From NCBI GenBank assembly GCA_020740775.1, contig JAHEWK010000001.1, positions 6,634,001 to 6,698,000 on the forward strand: DNA of 64,000 nt, in the 5' to 3' direction. Origin of the DNA: Ilyonectria destructans (Eukaryota > Ascomycota > Sordariomycetes > Hypocreales > Nectriaceae). The notes beneath the pieces are model-generated. The model had not been told where the DNA came from. It worked only from the letters and a program-made list of their open reading frames with translations, and ran no database searches. The position numbers were made by a program, and so were the translations under genes. Below, one piece after another: positions 20,776 to 30,910 of the stretch; the stretch's first letter is position 1, and the number at the start of each line of letters is the position of its first letter.

Positions 20776-22773
20776 CTACAAGTGCCCGTCTTCGATGAAC
20801 TTCTTGGGCACCGGGACGAATTTAGCCCTTAGATACTCTCCTAGGTTCTTCGCAAGAGTATCAAGCTTGCTTCCAGAGTTGTATCCCCTATCAAGATGGT
20901 TCTTGAGCAAGAAATGCACGGCTCGGAGGTTTGGAATCTCAAATCTATCTACGCGCCCTCCGCTGTACTCGTGCTTGCCAAGTAGCTCCTTCATTTTGCC
21001 AATGGTGAAGAATGCGCGTAACCATTCCCACTGCTCGTCATCGGAGACAAATAGCCCGACATTGGCATCTGATGCCTTGTCCCCAGAACGAGACAGGGCA
21101 ACCCATCCCAGCGGCGCTTGCACCGTGGGCCCGAAGGATTCGAGCGGCCGAGGATGTAGAGCGTCGTATGACTCCTGGGGTCCATAGTCCTTTGTCACCG
21201 GCGGCATCGAGATTGGGATTATCGACTCGTCGCCAAACAATAGATGAACACGATGATTGCAAGCGCTCTGAGGTATGAGCGAGACAAAGTATTCCCAGTA
21301 ACTCTTTGGTGCTGATTGCCGCAAGTCGTTGGGTCGAGAAACACCCTGATCGCAACCTGTTAGTCGGGAATAGGCGCATCTAGCAGAGAGAACTTACAGG
21401 ACATGACTGCAAAACAGTCTCATATAGTTTTCTTGCAAACCCATCCGGCAGACTGCCATCAAACAACTCTGCCCTTGGACCCTGCGCAAAGATACGGTAG
21501 TCCACAGTTGCGATTTCTTGATTGACTGGATCAGGCGGACTGCTGCCGTGGACGTGAAATTTCAGCATGGTGAATTCCCGAATGAGCTCTTCTCCAATGG
21601 CGTGTCGGGCTTGCTCCTCCATCCATTGACACTTTTCCTCAATGTCAAGGCCTACGAGGTAGAAATGCCATTCCGCTTGATAGCCTCCATGAGCCGTCAC
21701 TCCCACTCGCGTTGTTGCAGGCGGCGGGAGTCCTTTCACTCCCGACACATGGACAATGTCTTCACCGAGCTGTTCCATTTGGATGTTTCGCAAGTCGGCA
21801 ACCACGTCCGAATTGAAGTACAAGGGGCCGGATATCTCATACACCAATTGCGACGTCACAGTTTCGGTGTTCACGATGCCATTTGAGCCTTCTTCTTTTG
21901 TGATGTTGCATCCTCCATCACTGAAAACCTCAGCGATAGGGAAGCCAAGACCGAGGTGCTTCTTAGCCTTCATGAGGTCCTTGAAGCGGCTGTAGTAACC
22001 ACCAGTTACAAATGCAGAGCATTCAATCAAGTGGCCTGCGATAAGAGCCCCAGCCAACTCATCAAACTGATCTGCTTTCCAGTCGTGCCAAAAGGCAGCC
22101 AGACCTATCGTTGGGGCGGCATCTGATACCCTATGATCGTTAGCTGTGATTCGAAATGATCTCAACAATTCGGTATCAAGCGGCCCGCGTACCTTCCGCA
22201 TATCACAATATCTGCCCCCCGTCTAAGTGCTTCTGCAATACCAAGACTTCCAAGGTATGCTTGTGCACAGAGAGGCTTGTGCCCCCACTCGCTCAGTGTC
22301 TTGCCGTCCGTTACGCTGGTGAAGACATGACCGTCGGCGGCCATCGCTTCAAACGGTCCAGTCACATCATCGCCCTCAACCCAGGCCACCTTCATGCTGT
22401 ATTCGGCCTTTTGAACCATGTCATAGACAACTTTGGCAAGGAGTTCGGTGTCACTGGCACCAGCATTGACTGCGAGTTTGGTCTTGTTCTCCGCCAAGAA
22501 CGGAATTGCAGGCTCAAAGCATTGCAGAAAAGTGCTGGCATACATGGCCGTTCGCTTGCGCTCCTCAAGCGGAAGTGCAGCGATGGAAGGGCCCTGTTGA
22601 GCCTTGCCAGCACCATACCCAGTCATGACATTTTCAGACAGCCAATCTCCCACAATGGCATCGACACGCGTGTCTTTAGCTAGACGAGAAATCGCCGCGA
22701 CGCGATCTGTGAATCCTCCTGATGCACCGCCGATTCGAATGGGCCGACGACCCGGTGTCTTCTCCGAATGCAT
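20776..22773 (-). CDS. AtuA-family protein, copy 3 (627 aa, three exons)
   Basis: Exons 22773-22193, 22130-21398 and 21345-20776 give 627 aa. Blocks seen: IRIGGASGGFTDR near residue 12, AVNAGASD, GADIVICGRVSDAAPTIGL (across intron 1), HLIECSAFVTGGYYSRF, and the C-terminal SRSGDKASDANVGLFV. It resembles copy 1 more than copy 2 (for example CAQ-YLG and TVDYRIFAQ against TVDMRIFAQ), but its two introns occupy positions not used in copy 1, so the duplication is probably not recent. The end GHL is not a canonical PTS1. A TAATGATTCA element lies 237 bp upstream. As with the other copies, the family role is known only by genetic association with acyclic terpene degradation in bacteria. Confidence 0.88.
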
Positions 22774-23094
22774 TGTGAGGCATGTAAAGGGATCTAATCT
22801 AGAGAGGAAAGCATAGTCAGAGCATCAACAACCGACATAGATGGTGCTCCCAGCTGAGATAACACTCTGTATAGGCCACTGACTCCCGTCGTAAGACCGC
22901 TCCAGTTCGGAGCCGGGCGGGGGACTGAGATGCCGCGCTATTCCCACCCCGCCATAGACACCCGGTTACCGATCTCCGAGACGGTCCATTTTGACAGCTT
23001 TCCCCGCATTAATGATTCAGCGAGGGCATGCAGTACCTGTGCTCGTGATTGTGTGAGAATCCCAGTATTCCGAGGATTGGGAGCGATCGAGTCC
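22774..23094. promoter_or_regulatory. promoter of AtuA copy 3, 3' side of the bZIP gene
   Basis: A 321-bp gap with one exact cluster element (23010-23019) and a GGTTACCGATCTCCG segment near 22965; a related GGTAACCGATTTCCG occurs near 20598 upstream of the SDR gene. No gene is seen. Confidence 0.5.
23010..23019 (+). promoter_or_regulatory. cluster element TAATGATTCA (site 7)
   Basis: Exact copy, 237 bp upstream of AtuA copy 3, followed by GCGAGGGCATG. Confidence 0.6.
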
Positions 23095-24311
23095 TCATGG
23101 AGAGTGTTGGGGTGGGCCAGCCGGGGTGGAAACGGAGGCCTGGCCCGAGTCGAGGTCGATTAGGTGCGACAGGTCCGGGAATCGGTTGCGAAACGCCTCT
23201 CCAACTGTCCAGTTCCTGATTTGACGCATGTGCTCCTCGTAGACGGGGTTAATGGCTATTTCTGCCGTGCCGTTGCCGTTGACAGACGCGGCCAAAAGAA
23301 CCGAGGCTGGGTCGTAAGGCCAGTTCAGCTTGAAGCCCGAGCTGTAGGGGGCAGCAAAGTCGTCCAGTGTGATCTCCGGGTGACTGATAAGATACTCTCG
23401 CGCTCGGGGCCTGATTAATTGTCAATTACTGCAAGAAGACGAGTCATTAGCGGACTCACCATGGAATACGATCTATCCACGCTGAATGGGGCGTCGTGAG
23501 CTGGCTGGGGACAGGTCGCAGCCAGTCGGGCATGAGGTCCCAGCTTTGCTTATCGAGAAGCACCATCCACTGTTGCGTCTAAGTTACGGTCCAAAGGGTC
23601 CTGAGAATGCGATCCTACCTTGAGTAAAGCCCCCATGACGTAGAACACGGCCACCTGCTTGGGTAGACCTTCAATCTCACAATAGGTTCTCAACACGTCA
23701 GCCACGACGTTGCTAATGTCGTCTTCTGAGTGGTGGCTCTTGTCGAGGAGACTGCACAAGTTCGGTCGCAATGGGAACCTCGCGGCCCTTTCTCCAGGAG
23801 ACGATGGCACCAAAACACCTTCGGTCCTGATGCCATCGACAAATCCCTGGAGAATCTGGTCCGCAAGGCAACTCGGCGGCGTGTTCTTGGGGTGCAACTC
23901 CCATAGAGCTGGGCCAATGCTGCTGGCATTGCTAACAACACCAGGACTGTGGCCAGTTTCCTCACCCAGACCATCACGGCCCATGAGACTAAGCTGCAAA
24001 GCCGCATTCTGGGTCCGTAGCTGGGAGTTCTCGCTCTCCAGGTACCCCATCTTCGTTTCCAAGAGGCTCATGGCACGGTTCCGTTCATCGAGAGCACTCG
24101 TAAGGCAGGCAACCTGATCACTCAGCGTCTGGATTGCCCACTTGTTCCGATCACGCATGGCCTGCTGGGACTTGCGGTCCCTGGCACGCTTGCGTTGCAG
24201 CTCCTGCTCGCGCAGCGATTGTGACAGCGGGAGGGATGAAGCGTGAGCATACTCTGGACCTGGAGATGAATCATCGCCATGATCGATTGTGCTGGTCGTC
24301 GATGGGGCCAT
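23095..24311 (-). CDS. bZIP transcription factor with C-terminal DUF3425 domain (375 aa)
   Basis: Exons 24311-23619, 23578-23460 and 23410-23095 give 375 aa. The basic region spans about 38-57 (core RKRARDRKSQQAMRDRNK), followed by a coiled coil to about 105 (LSDQVACLTSAL, LETKMGYLESEN). The C-terminal half matches fungal DUF3425 proteins: WMVLLDKQSWDLMPDWLRP, HSAWIDRIPWPRAREYL and the terminal block around NWTVGEAFRNRFPDLS. The usual invariant Asn of bZIP basic regions is Asp here (DRKSQQAMRDR), as in other members of this fungal group. It lies inside the cluster and is the obvious pathway regulator. An ATGAATCAT core occurs within its own first coding exon (24266-24274), 37 bp after the ATG, which might allow autoregulation. 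The start at 24311 avoids 31 low-quality upstream residues. Confidence 0.88.
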
Positions 24312-24692
24312 GATGATGACGGAGTTGGTGATCCATAGGCTATCATTCAAGTGGAGTAGAGGGGCGGCACAGTTAAGACAGGGAGGACGGTGGCCTAGAG
24401 ACATAAGAACGCCCCGTGGAAATGGAAACGCGGGGTTAATATGGGGACCACTGACTCTTTTCTAGGGGTGGCTTACAGGGGCTGATGGGGGTGGTTACAG
24501 GGGGCCTTGGAGGGGTATGCGTTGGATGGCGCCGCCATGGGAAGAGATGGGATGGATGATGATGCCCAACACTCAAAGGGAAATATGCCAAGAAATGCGT
24601 CGACATTAGACATTTTGGAAGTGTGAGTTACTTTCTATCCGACATCAGCAATCCCCTGTTGCCCTACACTGCTAGAGGCGCTACAAACACGG
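24312..24692. promoter_or_regulatory. divergent promoter of the bZIP and CMD-like genes
   Basis: A 381-bp G-rich intergenic region between divergent genes. No exact cluster element was found in it, so these two genes may be expressed constitutively or by other factors. Confidence 0.5.
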
Positions 24693-25525
24693 ATGGATCA
24701 AACAGCGAAGCACTACATTACCTCCCTGCACAATCAGTCCACGGGGACGGACCTGGAAGACACTTGGTATTGCATCGCGGTATGCTCCCAAGCTAAACAC
24801 AGTCTTTGTTTTCGTATGCTTACTTTGGTTTATAGGCTTGCTCATTCGCAGCCAGCAATAAGGGCTGCTATGTCGCCGATGTCTTCACGCAAGCCATCAG
24901 CTCACGCCCGGAAGACCACGAGTACCACAGAAATGTTCTAAAGAGAATCAAAGGTCCAATATCCAACCCAACGTCGTGTTTCCGTAAACTTTACTGACAC
25001 TACGTAGAAGGACTTCTGAAAACCGGCATCATCTACGGCATCCCCCGCGTCATCAACGCCTTCAGAGCACTTGTCAAAGCCATTCCCTCTCCCGAGTCCA
25101 ACGAAACATCATCAATTAGAAACACCATTACTGTTCCTACGGATACGGATGAAAGAGGGCTCGAATACATGCGCAACATCTTCCGCGCCGACCTAGACCC
25201 ATTCCTTGGCACAATGGACAAGTACTGGCCGGACCTTCGAACCCTCGTTGTTACGTACATTTACGGCTACTACCAGTCTGACACCTCGATTCTGGATGCC
25301 GTCACTACTTCGCAGCTAAATATCGCCACGCTGGTACCGATTGATGTGGCCGCCGAGGTCGCCTGGCACATGAGAGGCACCATTAGGAATGGGGGGACGG
25401 AAGGTCAGCTCAAGGCAGCATACGACATTGCTTTGAAGGTTTGCGAAATTTGCGAAGTAACCTTGAAGAACAAGATGCCAAAGGCGCAGGATGTTATCAA
25501 TGAAGAGAGGCTGATAATAGACTGA
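24693..25525 (+). CDS. carboxymuconolactone decarboxylase/AhpD-like protein (240 aa)
   Basis: Exons 24693-24779, 24836-24953 and 25008-25525 give 240 aa. The segment LKRIKEGLLKTGIIYGIPRVINAF and the C-terminal part (QLNIATLVPIDVAAEVAWHM, then GGTEGQLKAAYDIALKVCEI) match fungal proteins of the CMD/AhpD-like fold, all-helical and usually oligomeric. A Cys-x2-Cys pair occurs in KVCEICEV, but it lies at the very end of the fold and may not be the AhpD redox pair. Family members include lactone decarboxylases, peroxidase partners and many of unknown activity, so no reaction is assigned. It has no PTS1 (ends LIID) and diverges from the bZIP gene. Membership in the pathway is inferred from position only. 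Confidence 0.75.
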
Positions 25526-25652
25526 CCACCCTGTCGTCAGTTCTTCGACGCAAGGCTGGATCACTGACTGCCCTGGGCAATCTTCATTAACAACATAATT
25601 GAAGTCTAACTCTACAATCGTATATAGATATCAGGTCATTTTAATCTCCTCT

Positions 25653-27417
25653 CTATAGTTTCTGGCGTCTGCTGCGTAACTCCGTCGCCTTCGCCACCAA
25701 GTGTCGCCGCATCAACTTCCCCGACGTGTTCTTAGGGAGCGCTTCCATATGGAACAGGCTCTCCCTAAATGCTTTATACGGAGCGACCCTGATATTTACA
25801 AACTCTCGTACCTCCTCCAACACATCTGCATGCTTCTCCATCGGAACTTCCGCTGCCAGTGTCACGAAACCCACTGCAATCTCGGTGTCGAGTTGTTTAT
25901 CCTTCACCCCACACACGCCCGCATCAACGACGTGTGGGTGTAATAACAAAACTGCCTCCAGTTCTACGGGGGCGATTTGATTCCCTTTGAACTTGATGAG
26001 CTCCTTCTTCCGGCCGGTGAGATAGAAGAACCCATCCTCATCCACACGCACAACGTCTCCAGATCGAAGCCATCCATCTCTCTTCGCCTCTCGCGTCTCT
26101 AAATTGTTTCCCTTGTATTCCATAAAGACTGTCGGGCCTTTAATCAGGCACTCCCCGTCTGTCCCGGGCCGGACATCCTCGTAGTTGTCATCCACGACGC
26201 GGATGGACACTCCGGCGGCGGGGCGTCCAACACTGGCACCTTTCTCTCTTCGCATTTCTCTCAGCAGCGTAACAGTGCACTCACTCATACCAAAGCCATT
26301 TAGAACTCCTGCGTTTGGTGCGAGTAGGCGTCGCAAGTGCTCGACGACATCGTCCGACAGCGGTGCGCCGGAGCACATGGCCGCCTGGACGCAGCTAAAG
26401 TCCAATCGCTTAACCGCTGGATCTTTGACCATCCTCACGGCCACAGCAGGAACAAGTCTTAGCACAGTCGCTCGGATATCGGCGCATCTTTTGAGATATC
26501 CGGAGTAGTTGAATTTCTTCATCGCCTGCACGTACGAGCCGACCCACGCCGGCAGAAGCACCGCGGATACAATGCCGTACACGTGCGAGAACGACGGGAA
26601 GAAAACCTCGCGCATGTGCCCGTTGTGTAGAAATGGGTTGGTTGCCCGAACGGAAAGCAGTTGGGCGATGAGGTTGTGGTGAGAGAAGACCACGCCTTTG
26701 GGTTTGCCCGATGTGCCAGAGCTGAAGCACATGCCTGCTGGTTGCTTTCTATTATCTCTCAAGGAGAGGTCCAATGGCTCGATCTGTAACGCATTTTCTC
26801 GATCGAAATCGCGGGGATACTTTACTCAGGTCAGCTCATGAATCAACAGGGCGTATCATAGACTTACCATGAGGTGGCTATGCGTCGGGGCGTTCACCGT
26901 GTCATCAATGACCATGATCTTAGGAGTCAATTTGAGCTGCTTGATTGCCTCCAACACATTTTGCACCAGATTTCTGTCAACTGCTATAATCTTCGGGCTG
27001 GCTACCTCGAAGTAGTAAACCAGCTCAAAGCTCGTGGCCAAAGGGTTGATGCCGCTGTTCCCAGTCATGTAAGCCAAAGCCGCCAACTTATCCGATCACG
27101 ACGTACCAGAAGCACCCACCAGCCCACATGACCCCATGCGCCAATGCAGCCCAGTCAACAGAGTTGTACGCATATATGCAAACCACGTCGCCCTCGTTTA
27201 GTCCGTGGACGTCTCGCAGAATCGCAGCGTCTCGAGAGGCATCGCGCCGGAGTGCGCCGTAGGTGAGTTCTCGCTTGGGGTTGTCGAAATCGGCCAGGAT
27301 GACCTGGTCTGGGTGCGCGTCGTCTGGGTTGCTCTGGAGGAGGAATTGTGATATGCTTTGGCTGATTGGGACATCGGGTTTGGGGTACGGTGAGTCGTAG
27401 ATTCGTTGGCTTGCCAT
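25653..27417 (-). CDS. ANL-superfamily acyl-CoA ligase-like enzyme 2 (554 aa, three exons)
   Basis: Exons 27417-27107, 27054-26868 and 26819-25653 give 554 aa. Intron 1 uses the donor GTACGT and restores the family sequence WAGGCFCGINPLATSFEL. The phosphate-binding loop is CFSSGTSGKPKGVVFSH, the hinge block RSGDVVRVDEDGFFYLTGR with KKELIKFKGNQIAPVELE, and the catalytic Lys is in LPKNTSGKLMRRHL. It should activate a carboxylic acid to its CoA thioester. The C-terminus QKL resembles but does not match a canonical PTS1. It is clearly different from ligase 1, so the two may act on different intermediates or substrates. The cluster element lies 284 bp upstream in the promoter shared with MFS 2. 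Confidence 0.88.
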
Positions 27418-28069
27418 TGTAACGATTAGATCCTTGGATGGACCTGAAGGTAATTGACTTGCTCGGGTTGGCGACACAGCATGCAAGGAAGATCTCAGAT
27501 GTCAAGTTCTATGCCAATCAACGCCCCATCCTTAGTTATGCGGTTTCGTCGACTTCAAGAAAGCGGCAATAGCCTCTACCTTCGTCAAGACTACCAGCCC
27601 AACAACACCCAAGACTTTGCCGTGCTTTCCGTCCCGCTCGTTCAAAATCAGGACGCAACCATCGCGAACATCATGAGCGCAGACATCCCAGCGTTGGCCC
27701 TAATGATTCACTAGCCCCCCATAACCCTCGGATCCGTCCCATCTCCGCAATACGAAGTTTTGCAATGTGCCTTGATCCTTGTCGCGCACCCCGCATCTGG
27801 GGTAACGAGTTCCGGAGATCCGGGGCCGTCTCCGTTAACTCCACTCCCGCGAAGCCCGGGCCTCGAGATTCCGGGATCATGCCGGTAAGAGTCAGCCAAG
27901 GATTGTCGATGGTGAGAATTTGGCAGCAAGCAGCTTGCGGCCGGTTTGCGCACGTAAATAAAACTCCGCCTATTGGCATCGCTGCATCAAACGACAGTGC
28001 TGTGGATCTACCGGATGGTCACTCCACTCCACAACCTCTACTCGCATCCTCAGCTCTAGGTGGTCAACC
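27418..28069. promoter_or_regulatory. divergent promoter of ligase 2 and MFS transporter 2
   Basis: A 652-bp bidirectional region with the shared element (27701-27710) near its middle and GC-rich CCGG/GATCCG segments beyond it. Open frames here have no recognisable product. Confidence 0.55.
27701..27710 (+). promoter_or_regulatory. cluster element TAATGATTCA (site 8)
   Basis: Exact copy with the same GGCCC upstream flank as site 2. It is 284 bp from ligase 2 and 360 bp from MFS 2. Confidence 0.6.
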
Positions 28070-29997
28070 ATGGCGAGCGATCTAGACAAGCAAAGCTTCT
28101 CTCACAAAGTCGAGCACCATGACACGATCCCAGCCGACCCTGAGAAGTCGCCCATCATGGACTCGGAAAACGAAGTCGAAGTGACGCTCAATACCAAATT
28201 GGCCGTGCTCTCTCTCATCTTCATGTACGAGTCGTACTTGTTTACGTTGGTCATGTAAGTCTCCAACTCGTTCGTGGCAGCAACCTTGCTCATTCTCCTT
28301 CAGGCCAGCGGCAGTCCTAACGTATATCGACGCCGACCTTGGGCCGGATGCACGATACCCATGGATTGCAATTACGTGAGTCCTCACATTAATCCAGACA
28401 CGCCGTCCTTACGAGGCAATCTCCGATATCTAACCCAAGACAGATGGAACCTCGGAGCCGCCATCATCGTCAGTGTAGGCGGCAGACTATCAGACATAGC
28501 CGGCCGCCGATGGTTCCTCATGTTCGGCGCCATCTCCGCCGCAGTAGGGGCCCTAGTGGGCGCCACGGGACAATCCATCACCCAGATGATCATCAGCGGC
28601 ATCATCTTTGGCATTGGCGGCGGCTTCCAAGAGATGTGCTTTGCCTGCGCGCAAGAGCTGGTGCCGAACAAGTATCGCTTCCAAACGCTGGGTAAGTCGG
28701 ATCACTACCGTCCAAAAGACTGCCGCTAAACTATCCAGGTATTATGATTCTCGCCAACCACGTCAGCTCCTTCTCGCCGCTGATCGGCTACGTCTTCATC
28801 GCCTACACCAAGATTGGCTGGAGGGCGTGCTACTGGTGGTGCTTCGCCTGGGAGGTCGTGACGGCCGTGATGCTGTATTTCTTCTACCACCCGCCGACGT
28901 TTGAGACCAAGCACAAGGACGACCATAAGACGAAGTGGCAGCTGGTCAAGGAGATTGACTACGTCGGCCTCATCCTCTTCGCCGGTGGGTGTCTGCTCCT
29001 ACTGCTGGCTCTGAACTGGGGCAACGGAATCCACCCCTGGAACAGCGCGTGGATCATCGCGCCTCTTGTTGTTGCCTGCGTCTGCTTCATCGCGCTGGGT
29101 TTCTGGGAGGTGTACGCCCCGCTGCCATACCCCATCCTCCCGCCGCATCTGTTCAGAGAGTGGCGCCGGTTCACAGCCTTCCTAGTAGTCTGCTTTGTCG
29201 CCGGAATGCTGTACTACAGCCTCAATGTGATTTGGCCGCGCCAGTCCGGCCTGCTGTGGGTTCCCGCCGACAAGCCAATTATCCGCGGCGTGTACGCCAA
29301 CATGGTGTCGTTTGGCACCATCATCGCAGGCTGGTACTGCGTCAGCTTGATGCCGTGGCTCCAGCACGAGAAATGGCAACTCGTCGGCTGCATTGTCATC
29401 CAGACGTCGCTGATCGGTTCCCTGGCGTCCGTCGGGCTCGCTGACAAGGCCCAGGCCATCGGCACAGTCATCGCCGTGTCGTCGGTCAACCTCCCCCCGT
29501 CGCCGCTCTCGTTTGGCATGGTGTCGTTACACCTGGCCGACCAGACTGACATCGGCATTGGCGTCGGTCTCATCAGCACCTTTCGCCTCATCGGCGGTGC
29601 CGTGGCAACCGCAATCTACACGTCCATCCAGACAAGCGAGTTCGGCAAGCTGCTCCCGGGCCAAGTCCGCGCCGCCGCCGAAAACACCGACTATGGCGGA
29701 TCCATCGAGTCCCTCGTCGCGGCGGCAAAGGCAAACACGCCTGCAGCGTACAGTGCCATCGAAGGAATCACCAACTCCACGATAGCAGCAGTGCAGCATG
29801 CGGTCTTGGTATCCAACTCAAAGTCCTACCGTATCGTATATCTAGTGGCCATTGCGTTTGGGTGTGTGGCTATTGCTGCGGCATTGAGCGTCAAGTCCAT
29901 TGACAGATCGCAACGGTCTAATGAGGTTGCTGCCAAGTTGGAGACTGAGAAATTTGAGACGATAGCTAAAGGGAGTGACGAAAGTGTCATCAGATAG
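28070..29997 (+). CDS. Tri12-type MFS transporter 2 (587 aa, four exons)
   Basis: Exons 28070-28254, 28304-28375, 28444-28691 and 28739-29997 give 587 aa; exon 2 is only 72 bp. It is a second member of the fungal Tri12 MFS subfamily, with about 14 spans, in the plasma membrane. Signatures: GGRLSDIAGRRWFLM, QELVPNKYRF and FYHPPTFETKH, with equivalents in MFS 1. The N-terminal cytosolic tail is charged (about 45 residues). Although it shares the subfamily with MFS 1, introns and much of the sequence differ, so it is not a recent tandem copy. Position at the right border of the cluster and a promoter shared with ligase 2 suggest uptake of the acid substrate or export of a product. Confidence 0.9.
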
Positions 29998-30910
29998 ATA
30001 CATTCCAGTACTTAATATGTAAAACATATCTCAGGTGACAGTCTCAAAGACTGAGAATAACGCCAAACCAGGTACAAACCAGTCCTGGCTCATAGTCCAC
30101 CGCAGGCTTCTAACGTGGTCTGTCCCAGTTCAGGCGAGACGAACACTTTGGAAATCATTTCACGTCAACCAGTCACATATTCAGCGAGCAAACGAGAACT
30201 TTCAGTTATGCATTAATTGCATTCTGGATTCCATTGTATAACCTATATCCCCGTCTGAGCCCAATCCTCCATCCTGTGTGTCCCAGGAGGAATGTCACTT
30301 TTTGACCCATCCTGACCCCCTCTTTTGCGCCGTTGCAGTCGGCAAATCTTGCCGGCACAGAAACGTATCGAGACGTTGACGCGTGAGACCTGTTTTGCCT
30401 GACCTTGAGCCATCGGAGATTGTTCCCGAGCAGTTGTCGTGTCCACTTTTCCCGTCCGCGAGCCCACATTCCTTCCAGCCTTCCTCAGCCCGGTCAACGG
30501 TGAGCGGCCAACATGACGATGGCCAAAAGGCAATGATAATTAAAAGACGTAAGGAGAGGATAGGAAAAAAGCAGAATAACAAAACCAGGCTTCCTTAAAA
30601 CTCCACGCGCGAATGCCCACTCGCGAACCCAAGTTGCAAAAGGCCCAAATGCCCTGAACGCCAAACCATTGGAGCAAGCAAAAACTAAAACAGAACATTT
30701 CAATGCTCGATCAAAAGATAACCATCTCGAATCAAACAGGCCAGAGCAAGTACAGACAGGCAACAGGCAGGGAACCCCCTGCCATGCGTGAAAGTGAGGA
30801 GTTGAATCGCAAAATACCAGGCTACCGCTGGTGAATGAATCTACCCCAGGCAAAACAATTACCATGGGGGCTCAAGATGTGTAGCTCAGTCCACAGTCAT
30901 CACCCAAATT
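29998..30910. other. intergenic region between MFS 2 and the Gac1-like gene
   Basis: A 913-bp gap where the two genes converge. No coding region recognised. It marks the likely right border of the catabolic cluster, since the next genes are of housekeeping type and the cluster element does not reappear. Confidence 0.5.

Noticed and set aside
27087..27106. A 20-nt intron ending at the first AG after the GTACGT donor in ligase 2
   Set aside because: Too short for fungal splicing and gives residues absent from the family; the 52-nt intron to 27055 restores GINPLATSFEL.
1201..29997. Secondary-metabolite biosynthetic cluster suggested by the Tri12-type transporters
   Set aside because: No polyketide synthase, peptide synthetase, terpene synthase, P450 or methyltransferase is present; the enzymes are those of CoA-dependent degradation.
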